Shown: positions 1 through 7,457, numbered from the stretch's first letter. The stretch is 10,321 bases of DNA from Burkholderia sp. (GCA_028292565.1 JAQGMD010000320.1:1-10321); one strand, 5' to 3'. Notes: generated by a model from the sequence alone, not told the origin. Program-made: numbers and translations.

Positions 1-168
1 GGGTTTCATGAAGAAGAACGGCAGCTCCCGATCGGGATCGTGGCCCATCTCGCGGGTGTGCTCGGCGTAGTTGCGGCCCACGCAGTAGATACGTCCGACC
101 GGGAACACCTTGTCACTTTTCGCTACAGGCAGAACAGAGGTTTTGGGAGAATCGATAACGTAGTCCAT
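1..168 (-). CDS. Fumarylacetoacetate hydrolase (FAH) family protein, N-terminal part (runs off the window)
   Basis: The first 56 codons of a gene that continues beyond base 1. The N-terminal segment reads through residues [12 protein letters not shown] (26-37) and ends in [11 protein letters not shown], which is typical of FAH-fold hydrolases of the fumarylpyruvate/acylpyruvate hydrolase type. There the YCVGRNY stretch opens the catalytic domain and FFFMKP precedes the metal site. The metal-binding Glu/Asp residues lie outside the window, so activity cannot be checked. The ATG at 168 has an AAGGAAG ribosome binding site eight bases upstream. It is the last visible gene on the tct strand, 102 bases after the alpha/beta hydrolase. 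Family members cleave C-C bonds in ring-fission products such as fumarylpyruvate in gentisate degradation. The exact substrate is unknown here. Confidence 0.85.
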   Translation of the reverse strand, partial: MDYVIDSPKTSVLPVAKSDKVFPVGRIYCVGRNYAEHTREMGHDPDRELPFFFMKP

Positions 169-270
169 TACTTGCTTCCTTATTAGTCAGAGTGAAAATC
201 AAAAACCTGAAACACCTGTTACGGTTGAGTTGACCTGCCGAAAAAAATCGACTGCACGGCTTCAATATCC

Positions 271-1197
271 TCAGTGGCTGCCGGCAGCAGCGATGTCCAC
301 GCGCTCAGGCAGGGAAAGAAAGGCGTAGATGGCGTGATAGAAGCGGTGGCGATTAACGCCTAGCGGAGCGGTATGCGCGAGCCCGGCGATCTTCACCATT
401 TGCTTGTCCGGATTGGGAAGCCGCGAGAAGAAATCCATCAAGTCCGCTTCAGTGGCGATCCCATCATGCTCGGCGCGAATCATCAGTACGGGGCACTTCA
501 CTTTGTCGGGATCCACCAACGGCAACTTCGTGACCATATCGAGATAGGTTCCGGTGGGCACAGTGTCTCCATACTTGAGCTCCTCCTCTGCCACGACATC
601 GCTAATCATTGCCTCAGACGCTCCGGGATGGTCGCGTGTGAACACGGAGCGATAGAACGCGGCATCAATCTTTCGCACATTGCTGCTCTGTAGTTGCGGC
701 AGCAACTTCGCGCGCTGTATCAGCGTGGGCGCGTCCTTGCCGGTCCAGACAAATGCATCGACGATAAGTCGTTCGACATGGTCCGGATGGAAATTTGCGA
801 ATCGCGCTGCGCGCAGCGCGCCCGAGGATTGACCAAAGAACGATGCCTTGGTCTGTCCGGTGACCTCAACGACGATGGCCATGGCAGCCTTGAGATCATC
901 GACGCCGCTGGCAATGTCGGAATTGCCCGAGGTACGGTCGGAGTGGCCGTAGCCTTCATGGTCCATAGTCCACACTTCGAAGCCAAGCCGGACGAAGTAA
1001 TTCATGAAGGAGTAGTCGCTGCGGTCCGGGACCTCGAGATCGAACATCGTCTTGCCGGAATACGACGAGCCGTGCACCAGGAACAGCAGCGGGCGCTTTG
1101 CGTCGGATGCGCCGGAATATTTTCGATACACCCACAATTTGACGCCATTTTTGCTGGCCCAGTATTCCTCGGCAACGATAGGCACGGGATTGGTCAT
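271..1197 (-). CDS. Alpha/beta hydrolase
   Basis: A 308-aa alpha/beta-hydrolase fold enzyme of ordinary length, with no signal peptide and so probably cytoplasmic. The visible catalytic parts are an oxyanion-hole HGSSYSG (residues 42-48), a nucleophile elbow G122-Q-S124-S-G126, a likely acid D245 in RAEHD, and a likely base H275 in AGLAHT. All members of a Ser-Asp-His triad are therefore present. The ATG at 1197 has a clear AGGAG ribosome binding site. The gene follows tctA by 82 bases and precedes the FAH-family gene on the same strand, so it probably acts on the imported compound or a derivative, as an esterase, lactonase or C-C hydrolase. The sequence does not decide which. Fold assignment is secure; substrate is unknown. 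Confidence 0.9.
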   Translation of the reverse strand: MTNPVPIVAEEYWASKNGVKLWVYRKYSGASDAKRPLLFLVHGSSYSGKTMFDLEVPDRSDYSFMNYFVRLGFEVWTMDHEGYGHSDRTSGNSDIASGVDDLKAAMAIVVEVTGQTKASFFGQSSGALRAARFANFHPDHVERLIVDAFVWTGKDAPTLIQRAKLLPQLQSSNVRKIDAAFYRSVFTRDHPGASEAMISDVVAEEELKYGDTVPTGTYLDMVTKLPLVDPDKVKCPVLMIRAEHDGIATEADLMDFFSRLPNPDKQMVKIAGLAHTAPLGVNRHRFYHAIYAFLSLPERVDIAAAGSH

Positions 1198-1250
1198 TTT
1201 TTCTCCTGTTGTTGTGCGTGCGTTCTCAATAAGCTAAAAAACATTCACTG

Positions 1251-1273
1251 CGAAAAAGCTTTGCAAGCTTTCG
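1251..1273 (-). terminator. Possible weak terminator or attenuator after tctA
   Basis: A perfect 7-base inverted repeat, AAAGCTT (1255-1261) and AAGCTTT (1265-1271), with a 3-base loop sits just after the tctA stop. Read on the minus strand the second arm runs into a short T tract (CTTTTTCG). The stem is AT-rich and the T run is short, so it is at best a partial terminator that could lower expression of the hydrolase relative to the transporter. Confidence 0.3.
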
Positions 1274-1279
1274 GAGCGC

Positions 1280-2794
1280 TCATGCGATGACCTGCGCTTC
1301 GCCCGCATGGCGTCTCTTCAATCGTGATAGTACGAATGGCAGCGCCACCGAAAGCACCGCCAGCGTGACCAGCGCCACAGTGATGCCGCTGCTTACGAAA
1401 ATGACTGGATTACCATCGGATATGGTCATCGCCTGCCGGAATGACTGCTCCATGATGCCGGCGAGTACCAGCGACAGCACCAGGGGCGCCACCGGGATGT
1501 CGGCTTTTTCAAAGAGGTAGCCGATGACGCCGAAAAACAATACGAGGTACAGCTCGACCATGCTGCCATTGACGGCGTAAGTCCCGACTACGGAAATGGC
1601 GACAATCAGCGGAAAGAGTATGCCGCTGGGTATATAGAGCAGGCGTACGAACAATCCGATCAGCGGCAGATTGAGGATGAGCAGCATGAGATTGCCTATA
1701 TACATGCTGTCGATCAGTCCCCATACCAGATCGGGTCTGCTCTCGAAAAGCATGGGCCCCGGCTGTATTCCATGCATGATGAAGGCGCCCATCATCACCG
1801 CCGTGGCACCCCCACCAGGCACACCCAAGGTAAGCAGCGGCACCATGGCGCCGGCGGTATCGGCATTATTAGCCGCTTCCGGCCCGGCAACGCCCTCGAT
1901 CGCTCCTTTGCCGAACTCCTCCGGATGTTTTGAAAGCCTCTTTTCCGTCGAGTACGAAAGCAGGGATGCGATAGTTCCGCCTGCCCCCGGCAGCACACCG
2001 ACGACGAACCCCAGGATCCCGCCGCGCCAGACAGGCCCGACCGAACGCTTCCATTCCTCCTTTGTCAGCCATAACTTGCCGGTGATGCGCATTGCCTCCG
2101 GTGCAGTCCCCCGGTACAGGCTTTCCAAACCGCGAAACACCTCTGCCAGCGCAAACATACCCACGACTACAACGATGAAACCGATACCATCCTGAAATTC
2201 GGCAACGCCTGCCGTAAAGCGCTGCTGGCCGCTTTGCAGATCGATACCGATGGTAGCGATCATCAGGCCCAGTACGGTCGACAACATGCCTTTGGCGGGA
2301 GACTTGCCGGAGAGGGAGGCGACGGCTGTCAACGCAAACAGCATCAGGGTGAAATATTCGGCCGGGCCGAACTTCAGTGCTATTGAGGCGAGCGGTAGTG
2401 CGAACAGCGTAAGCGCGAGCACCCCTATGGTCCCGGCGATGAAAGAGGCAATGGCTGCCACCGCCAGCGCCGCACCACCCCGTCCTTTGCGTGCCATCTC
2501 ATATCCATCGATGGAAGTCATCACGGATGACGCTTCGCCCGGAGTCCGTATCAGTATCGCCGTGGTCGAACCGCCATACTTGGTGCCGTAGTAGATCCCC
2601 GCCATCATGATCAGTCCGGACGTGGGGTCCATGCCGAAGGTAATCGGGATCAGCAAAGCAATGCTGGCGGATGGACCGATTCCCGGAAGGATGCCGACCA
2701 CAGTGCCGATAAAGACGCCGACAAAGGTGTACCAGAGATTGATCGGCTGCAAGCAGACGGTGAAACCGTGAAGAATATGCGCTATCGTTTCCAT
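1280..2794 (-). CDS. tctA: Tripartite tricarboxylate transporter, large permease subunit TctA
   Basis: A 504-aa integral membrane protein matching the usual length of TctA, the large permease of tripartite tricarboxylate transporters, which use an ion gradient and a periplasmic Bug protein to import carboxylates. Family signatures are present twice, as expected from its internal duplication: VGILPGIGPSAS (33-44) followed by GIYYGTKYGGSTTAI (66-80) and TPGE (84-87), then GVLPGAGGTIAS (266-277) followed by GPEAANNADTAGAM (304-317) and GVPGGGATAVMMGAF (324-338). Hydrophobic segments run almost throughout. The ATG at 2794 lies 12 bases after the tctB stop with only a weak ribosome binding site, so translation is probably coupled to tctB. 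Substrate specificity lies mainly in TctC and is not predictable here. Confidence 0.97.
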   Translation of the reverse strand: METIAHILHGFTVCLQPINLWYTFVGVFIGTVVGILPGIGPSASIALLIPITFGMDPTSGLIMMAGIYYGTKYGGSTTAILIRTPGEASSVMTSIDGYEMARKGRGGAALAVAAIASFIAGTIGVLALTLFALPLASIALKFGPAEYFTLMLFALTAVASLSGKSPAKGMLSTVLGLMIATIGIDLQSGQQRFTAGVAEFQDGIGFIVVVVGMFALAEVFRGLESLYRGTAPEAMRITGKLWLTKEEWKRSVGPVWRGGILGFVVGVLPGAGGTIASLLSYSTEKRLSKHPEEFGKGAIEGVAGPEAANNADTAGAMVPLLTLGVPGGGATAVMMGAFIMHGIQPGPMLFESRPDLVWGLIDSMYIGNLMLLILNLPLIGLFVRLLYIPSGILFPLIVAISVVGTYAVNGSMVELYLVLFFGVIGYLFEKADIPVAPLVLSLVLAGIMEQSFRQAMTISDGNPVIFVSSGITVALVTLAVLSVALPFVLSRLKRRHAGEAQVIA

Positions 2795-2806
2795 ATCGCG
2801 GCCCGG

Positions 2807-3277
2807 TCAGAACGGCAAAATGCCGCGCGCAAGCTGGCTACCGAACAGCTTGGTGAATACGAGGTAACTGCCGAAGCTGAACAGCACCGCCGTCGACAGG
2901 TTTGCTTTCCATTTGCCGCGGTTGAAACAGGCCATCAGCACGCCCAGATAGACGCTGGTCGCGATTGCATAGCCCAACCATTCGAAAGCGGCGAAGTAAA
3001 TTCCGGTCCACACTACCGCCGCGCCGACCGCGATATACGGGCGGTGGTCGACCGGGCCGCTGACGCCTTCTTTCGTTTGCTTGTCCTTTGCTGCCAACTT
3101 CATTTCCAGTAGCAGCAAGCCGCCGGCCGCCAATAAAGCAAACCCGAGCAGACGCGGGATGGCCCGGGCCCCCATGGGATCGCCTATGTCCGGAACAGAA
3201 ATTTGCTCAGTCGCGTAGAAGTAAATCGCGGCAAGCACGATAATGCATACGAAGATGACGCGGTCAGCTTTGATCAA
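2807..3277 (-). CDS. tctB: Tripartite tricarboxylate transporter, small permease subunit TctB
   Basis: A 156-aa membrane protein of standard TctB size. Hydrophobic helices fall at about residues 7-22, 43-58, 81-97, 101-117 and 127-145. The DIGDPMGARAIPRLLG stretch (30-45), with its G-ARxxP pattern, is typical of the family. TctB is the poorly conserved small membrane partner of TctA. The best start is a TTG at 3277: a strong GGGGGGAGG ribosome binding site lies immediately upstream, the next residues enter the first membrane helix, and no ATG is available at that position. The gene is separated from tctC by 112 bases that contain a nested inverted repeat, and from tctA by 12 bases. Confidence 0.93.
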   Translation of the reverse strand: MIKADRVIFVCIIVLAAIYFYATEQISVPDIGDPMGARAIPRLLGFALLAAGGLLLLEMKLAAKDKQTKEGVSGPVDHRPYIAVGAAVVWTGIYFAAFEWLGYAIATSVYLGVLMACFNRGKWKANLSTAVLFSFGSYLVFTKLFGSQLARGILPF

Positions 3278-3298
3278 TTGCCTCCCCCCTTTTCTTAT

Positions 3299-3363
3299 CG
3301 GGTATGGAAAACGCAGCTTGCGGCCTCGGGTGAGGCGTAGGCCGGCTACGCCATCGATACCCG
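3299..3363 (-). repeat. Nested inverted repeats between tctC and tctB (predicted branched RNA structure)
   Basis: An outer perfect 7-base stem, CGGGTAT (3299-3305) with ATACCCG (3357-3363), encloses two inner hairpins: CGCA/TGCG (3312-3315 and 3319-3322) and GGCGTAG/CTACGCC (3334-3340 and 3346-3352, 5-base loop). The tctCBA transcript could fold this into a three-way junction. No T run follows, so it is not a standard terminator. A likely role is protecting the 3' end of tctC mRNA, or segmental decay that yields more binding protein than permease. Confidence 0.6.
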
Positions 3364-3389
3364 TGCGATTACTGTGTGTGGCTCGGCGG

Positions 3390-4391
3390 CTACTTGGTTA
3401 AACCGAGTTCGGTCAACACCGCTTTCATCGCTGCGTAGTCCTGGGCGAGGTCTTTCTTGAATTGTTCGCCGGTGGTGAAATCGTCGGACCAGAAATTGGT
3501 TTCCAGGTCTTTCTTCCATTCGGGCGATTCGGTTACTTTGCGTAACACGCCTTCCCATACGTTGACCTGTTCGGGAGTAAGACCCTTGGGGCCCATAATG
3601 GCGCGCCAGTTGCCAAACACCAGATCGACGCCTTGCTCTTTCCAGGTCGGGACCCCGGCAAGCGCGCCTGGCAAGCGCGCATTGGATGCAACGGCCACCA
3701 CCCGCAGCTTGCCGCTCGCCACATGCGCGGCGACATTGCCTGCGCCCGTCGTGACCAGATCAATATGACCACCCATTAACGTGGTGATCGCTTCCGACGC
3801 GCCCTTGAACGCCACGACCTTGAGCGCTTTCGCTTCGCCGCCTATTGCTTTCATTAACAGGCCTGCCGCGATGTGGTTGTGGCTGCCAAGGGTAGTGGCG
3901 AAACCGATGGTGACCGATCGCGGGTCTTTTTTCAAACGATCGATCAGATCCTTTCCGGTTTTGATGGGCGAGGCGGCATTGACCGCATACACCACATAGT
4001 CGTTGACCATCGAAGCGATGGGCGTAAAGTCCCCGTAAGTTAACGGGCTGCTTCCCGTGAGGTGGTTGGTTAATAGCGTAGGTGTAGTCACCATCAGATA
4101 GTGTCCGTCACCCACATGCTGATTCATGTAATTGAGCTGAATATTTCCGCCGCCGCCCGTCTTATTGACCACTGTCATTGAGGTGTTAATCAGCTTTTTG
4201 CTGGCGACTATCTGCTCCACGGCGCGCGCAGTCTTGTCATTGCTGCCGCCGGGCGCGGAGTAAACCACGATTTCCACGTTTTTTTGCGGCCAGCTTTGCG
4301 TCCAGCCTTGCGCGGCGACTCCCATCATCAACAAGCCGGCCAGTAAGGCGGCGTGTCTCGACCCTCGGTATTTAACGTCTCCGCATTTCAT
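3390..4391 (-). CDS. tctC: TctC/Bug-family tripartite tricarboxylate transporter substrate-binding protein
   Basis: A 333-aa periplasmic binding protein of the Bug family, which is greatly expanded in Burkholderiales. A Sec signal peptide is visible, with basic residues to about position 12, a hydrophobic core around 14-28 and likely cleavage near residues 31-33. The mature start WPQKNVEIVVYSAPGGSND is classic Bug: WP followed by the glycine-rich ligand loop. The NKTGGGGNI stretch (about 76-84) and the later GSHNHIA segment match the conserved ligand-binding regions. The ATG at 4391 has an AGGAG ribosome binding site. As the first gene after the promoter it should be the most highly expressed of the transporter. 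Bug proteins bind carboxylates such as di- and tricarboxylates, aromatic acids and amino acids. Which one cannot be told from the sequence. Confidence 0.95.
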   Translation of the reverse strand: MKCGDVKYRGSRHAALLAGLLMMGVAAQGWTQSWPQKNVEIVVYSAPGGSNDKTARAVEQIVASKKLINTSMTVVNKTGGGGNIQLNYMNQHVGDGHYLMVTTPTLLTNHLTGSSPLTYGDFTPIASMVNDYVVYAVNAASPIKTGKDLIDRLKKDPRSVTIGFATTLGSHNHIAAGLLMKAIGGEAKALKVVAFKGASEAITTLMGGHIDLVTTGAGNVAAHVASGKLRVVAVASNARLPGALAGVPTWKEQGVDLVFGNWRAIMGPKGLTPEQVNVWEGVLRKVTESPEWKKDLETNFWSDDFTTGEQFKKDLAQDYAAMKAVLTELGLTK

Positions 4392-4471
4392 ATCGTCTCC
4401 TGATTTTTATTAGGTATTGACGGAAATTCTCGACCGATTACGTACTGAGTGTTGGTTAGTATCAGCGGCTC

Positions 4472-4500
4472 ATCTTAGTTTGTAGAAATATTAAAGTCAA
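4472..4500 (-). promoter_or_regulatory. Predicted sigma70 promoter of the tct operon
   Basis: On the minus strand, TTGACT (4500-4495) and TAAGAT (4477-4472) are separated by exactly 17 bases, matching five of six -35 positions and five of six -10 positions. Transcription would begin near 4465, giving a leader of about 75 bases before tctC. The inverted repeat at 4513-4531 lies just upstream of the -35, where a GntR-type regulator could act. Confidence 0.6.
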
Positions 4501-4512
4501 CTAGATCACCTG

Positions 4513-4531
4513 AATCATTTATATAATGATT
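4513..4531. promoter_or_regulatory. Inverted repeat, candidate operator of the GntR-type regulator
   Basis: A perfect 7-base inverted repeat with a 5-base AT spacer, AATCATT-TATAT-AATGATT. It lies in the divergent tctC/gntR gap, upstream of the tct -35 and overlapping the expected -35 zone of the gntR promoter. Size and symmetry suit a dimeric winged-helix regulator, and the position would allow control of both directions. Assignment to the neighbouring regulator is inference. Confidence 0.5.
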
Positions 4532-4546
4532 GATGCTTGTTTCAAC

Positions 4547-4552
4547 TATAAT
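4547..4552 (+). promoter_or_regulatory. Predicted -10 element of the gntR promoter
   Basis: A perfect TATAAT lies 45 bases before the gntR ATG. No good -35 is present at 16-18 bases upstream (TAATGA at 17 bases), and that zone is covered by the inverted repeat at 4513-4531. This is consistent with a weak, autoregulated promoter. Confidence 0.45.
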
Positions 4553-4596
4553 CTTCCGAAATTGCAGTTGCCTTCCTATTGAATTTATATAGCTTC

Positions 4597-5334
4597 ATGA
4601 GTGAACTTAATCCTGCCTCATCACTGGGGCTACCCTTGTATAAAGAAGTCCAGCGCCAGATCATGTCCGCCCTCGCCGCGGGTGAATGGGAGCCGGGTGC
4701 CGCCATTCCCGCAGAAAAGCATTTATGTACCCGGTTCGGCGTATCGATGGGTACATTGCGCAAGGCCATTGATGAATTGGTCGCTGAGAACATCCTGGTT
4801 CGCCATCAGGGACGAGGCACGTTTGTGGCATTACATAATCGGGGCCCTCACCTGTTCCGCTTTTTCAATGTGGTCGCGCATGACGGGAAAAGAAGCTATC
4901 CGCAATTGACCCTGGCCGGATTTGCCAAAGTAAAAGCCGACAAAGTCACTTGCGATAAGCTCGGCCTCGCGAGCGGCGCCAGGACATTTTTCTTCACCAA
5001 TCTGCGCAGCCTGAATGACGAGCCGGTATTGGTTGACGAAATCAGGCTGCCGGAAGCGCTGTTTCCTGGCATGACCGAGGCCCACGTGCGCGATCGCCCC
5101 AGCACCCTGTACAACCTGTATCAGGTCGATTACGGAATAAACGTAATACGAATTGAGGAGCGGGTACGCGCTACGCTGGCAAGCGATGCGCACGCCAGAT
5201 TATTGGACATCAAACCTGGTTTGCCCTTGCTGCAGATACATCGCGTTGCATATTCATACAACGATCAGCCGATCGAATATCGCGTTTCGTACGTCAATAC
5301 GGAACACTACGAGTATTTCCCGTCGGCGGCCTGA
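4597..5334 (+). CDS. GntR-family transcriptional regulator (HutC subfamily, UTRA ligand domain)
   Basis: A 245-aa regulator counted from the ATG at 4597. Residues 13-78 form the GntR winged helix-turn-helix, starting PLYKEVQRQIMSAL, with GEWEPGAAIPAEKHL, then the recognition region FGVSMGTLRKAIDEL and the wing QGRGTFVA. Residues from about 90 to 235 fit the HutC-type UTRA effector domain, with EIRLPEALFPGM, a YGI segment, and the closing LLQIHRVAYSYNDQPIEYRVSYVN pattern. A TTG at 4579 would add six residues. Neither start has a recognisable ribosome binding site, and the ATG is preferred. Transcribed divergently from tctCBA, it is probably the local regulator of that operon, sensing the substrate or a breakdown product. 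Most family members are repressors released by ligand. Confidence 0.92.
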   Translation: MSELNPASSLGLPLYKEVQRQIMSALAAGEWEPGAAIPAEKHLCTRFGVSMGTLRKAIDELVAENILVRHQGRGTFVALHNRGPHLFRFFNVVAHDGKRSYPQLTLAGFAKVKADKVTCDKLGLASGARTFFFTNLRSLNDEPVLVDEIRLPEALFPGMTEAHVRDRPSTLYNLYQVDYGINVIRIEERVRATLASDAHARLLDIKPGLPLLQIHRVAYSYNDQPIEYRVSYVNTEHYEYFPSAA

Positions 5335-5408
5335 TCGGGCATTGATAAATGGCGGTCGAGCCTCGGGCCAGCCTCGTGTATTGATTATCAGGACCACTGC
5401 AAGGTGCG

Positions 5409-6122
5409 ATGGTCCCCGCTCTTCAGAATGGTCGGAAGATGACAACGCTAAAGGTGCTAAGTGCTGGTGCTGTAAAGCGCGGGGTGGCGCAAATTGCGGG
5501 GGAATTTGAGAGCGCGACAGGGATAACTTGTACGCTTGAATTCGCCCCGGCACCTGAACTACTCAAACGCGTGCTCGCGGGCGACACAGCGGACATTTAC
5601 GTCGCGCCATCCGCCGTTCTGGATGAGTTCGCCGCTCTCGGGAAGATTGTCGCCGGCAGTCGGGGGGCTGTGGGGCGTTCGCGCATCGGTGTTGTGGTGC
5701 ATGAGCAGGCACCGGCGCCTGCTCTGGGCAGCGTAACTGCGTTCAGGCTCGCGCTACGGTACGCGAGCAAGGTGGTTTTCAACCAGGCATCCAGCGGCCT
5801 TTATATCGCAAAACTACTGCGCAAGTTAAGTCCCGGCCATGCGACCGAAGCGAAAATGGTCGTTGTGCGGAGCGGTGCAGCCGTCATGGAGTATGTCGCC
5901 GCACATCCCGGAGCCGTCGGACTTGCCCAGATCCCGGAAATCATGGTGCAGATGTCCAGGGGCTGTACAGTCAGGCTCGCAGGGCCGCTACCTGACGAAA
6001 TTCAAAATCTGACCCACTACGAAGCTGCCGCTACTTCGTCGCAACTGTCCGCCTTTGCGCTTGTAAGTGCGCTGACCTCGGTCGCGGCCAAAGAAAGTTT
6101 CGCCGCGACGGGCATCGAATGA
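5409..6122 (+). CDS. ModA-like substrate-binding domain protein without signal peptide
   Basis: A 237-aa protein (227 aa if it starts at the ATG at 5439) resembling type 2 periplasmic binding proteins of the ModA (molybdate-binding) kind: LKVLSAGAVKRGVAQIAGEF near the start, LAGDTADIYVAPSAVLDEF in the first lobe, then SRIGVVVHE, VFNQASSGLYIAKLL and AAHPGAVGLAQIPEI in the second. It has no hydrophobic N-terminal signal, so as annotated it would stay in the cytoplasm, unlike transport-linked ModA. The ATG at 5409 has a weak AAGG upstream; the one at 5439 sits right at the start of the domain. It follows gntR by 74 bases on the same strand and may be cotranscribed. No ModB or ModC gene is visible. 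Similar signal-less proteins are common in proteobacteria and are of unknown function. The fold call is firm; the ligand is unknown. Confidence 0.78.
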   Translation: MVPALQNGRKMTTLKVLSAGAVKRGVAQIAGEFESATGITCTLEFAPAPELLKRVLAGDTADIYVAPSAVLDEFAALGKIVAGSRGAVGRSRIGVVVHEQAPAPALGSVTAFRLALRYASKVVFNQASSGLYIAKLLRKLSPGHATEAKMVVVRSGAAVMEYVAAHPGAVGLAQIPEIMVQMSRGCTVRLAGPLPDEIQNLTHYEAAATSSQLSAFALVSALTSVAAKESFAATGIE

Positions 6123-6203
6123 TCGCCGCCGATCAAAGCGGCCGGGCACTCCCCAACTTATTCCTGCGCGGTGCCTTACCACGACGTGGGCGACCCCTGT
6201 GCG

Positions 6204-7439
6204 CTAGGCTTTCTTTCCGGCGCTTTTTTTCCTGGTTTCGATGTTGCAGTTCTCCTCCAGGAACTGCATCGCCCGGATATATTTGGCGTCCGATTCGTCG
6301 AGGAGACGCTCTTGCGCATCCGGCAGAAACTCGTCTTCCCACAAGGACAACAAATCGTTCTTGATCTCAAACGGGGCCGAATCCGTGATGAAGGTCGTGA
6401 CCGCATTCGAATCGAACCCGTCTTTACGGAGCCGCCGGACCATCGCGCGCGCTTCGGTGTCCGTGACCGCGGTGCGCGGTTTTGCACCCGAGGCCAGGCA
6501 CATGAACAGAGTAAGGCGAGAGTAGGGGTCGTCTTTTCCGTTCGTTACCTCATGCCATTCCTTGGACACATAGGCATCGAAGCTGTCGACGTCCCCCAAA
6601 CCGTTTTCAAGAACAAAGTAACGAGACTCGAGAGCATGGAACACGGCATCAAGCTTCAGGCCGGCATTCAGGATGAGCGGGGCGTCATGCTTTTCAATCT
6701 GGCGCCGGATGCCGTCCGCGATTTCGCGGTATTCCTCTGGCACCCCCTCCAGGATCGTCTTTGGTACGCGCATGGTCCCGCTGGCTAACCCTTTGGTTCT
6801 GAGGGCGTCGATCAGTTGAACGAACTGGCCCCGGCCCGGACATGTTTCCCCGCCGCCCACCCAGACCAGCAACGCGGTGCGGATCACGGTTTCTGCGGCG
6901 TTGAAGTCTAGCTCCGGGCGTGGTATGTCCAGCGCATCGGCGAACCAGAGTGCTGCGGCAAGGGTCGCTTCGATATCCCGGCGATGCGCGTTTTCTTTAC
7001 GATAGGCGCTCAAGGAATAGGGTTTCGACAGCGTGTGCTCATCCTGAAATGCCTTGAGCGATTGCGCTTTGCCGTCGCCAAAGATGGCACTTTCCGGCAG
7101 CGCGTAGAGTTGTTTCAGCAGCTCGTTGCCACCCCGGGAATGCGACAGGAAAGTCTCGTCGCGAAGCGAACGGGCCGCCTGTTCCAGATCAGTGTCGAAG
7201 TTGTGTTCCAGGTAAAGGCTTACCAGATTCACGATCCGCCTGCGCGCGTTGTCAAGTTCGGTGTAAAGATGGCTGGTGCCGAAATGGTCGGCGACCTGCA
7301 CCGTGCCTTTTGCGGCGTCGGCGATGATGGTGGTGCATCTCGCCTGGTCGATGATGCCGTTCTTCACCCCATAACTAAGCGCCTTTTCGAAGAAAGGGCG
7401 CTTATCGACGGTTGCGACTTTGCGATTGGTGTCGGTCAT
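6204..7439 (-). CDS. Hypothetical protein, 411 aa, last gene of the J-domain cluster
   Basis: I do not recognise a family. The protein is 411 aa, soluble and mostly predicted helical, with no signal peptide or membrane segment. Visible features are a helical N-terminal region with basic LDNARRRIVNL (62-72), an alanine-rich helix ATLAAALWFADALDIP (158-173), a glycine-rich WVGGGETCPGRG (193-204), and a lysine-rich C-terminus ending RKKSAGKKA. The VWVGGGETCPGRG segment could suggest a turn at a ligand or metal site, but no known motif is complete. The ATG at 7439 lies 18 bases after the 234-aa gene and lacks a clear ribosome binding site, which points to coupling with it. It is convergent with the ModA-like gene (81-base gap) and is the final gene of the set starting with the J-domain protein. 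That the four work together is inference from spacing. Confidence 0.8.
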   Translation of the reverse strand: MTDTNRKVATVDKRPFFEKALSYGVKNGIIDQARCTTIIADAAKGTVQVADHFGTSHLYTELDNARRRIVNLVSLYLEHNFDTDLEQAARSLRDETFLSHSRGGNELLKQLYALPESAIFGDGKAQSLKAFQDEHTLSKPYSLSAYRKENAHRRDIEATLAAALWFADALDIPRPELDFNAAETVIRTALLVWVGGGETCPGRGQFVQLIDALRTKGLASGTMRVPKTILEGVPEEYREIADGIRRQIEKHDAPLILNAGLKLDAVFHALESRYFVLENGLGDVDSFDAYVSKEWHEVTNGKDDPYSRLTLFMCLASGAKPRTAVTDTEARAMVRRLRKDGFDSNAVTTFITDSAPFEIKNDLLSLWEDEFLPDAQERLLDESDAKYIRAMQFLEENCNIETRKKSAGKKA

Positions 7440-7457
7440 GTGTGTGAAATGGCGAAA

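Noticed and set aside
694..1290. A 198-codon plus-strand open frame
   Set aside because: It lies antisense to the alpha/beta hydrolase, whose catalytic motifs make the minus strand the coding one.
6123..6230. Bidirectional terminator between the ModA-like gene and the 411-aa gene
   Set aside because: Only 4-5 base stems are present; the T7 run at about 6225-6231 belongs to the lysine codons of the 411-aa C-terminus and is not preceded by a stable hairpin.
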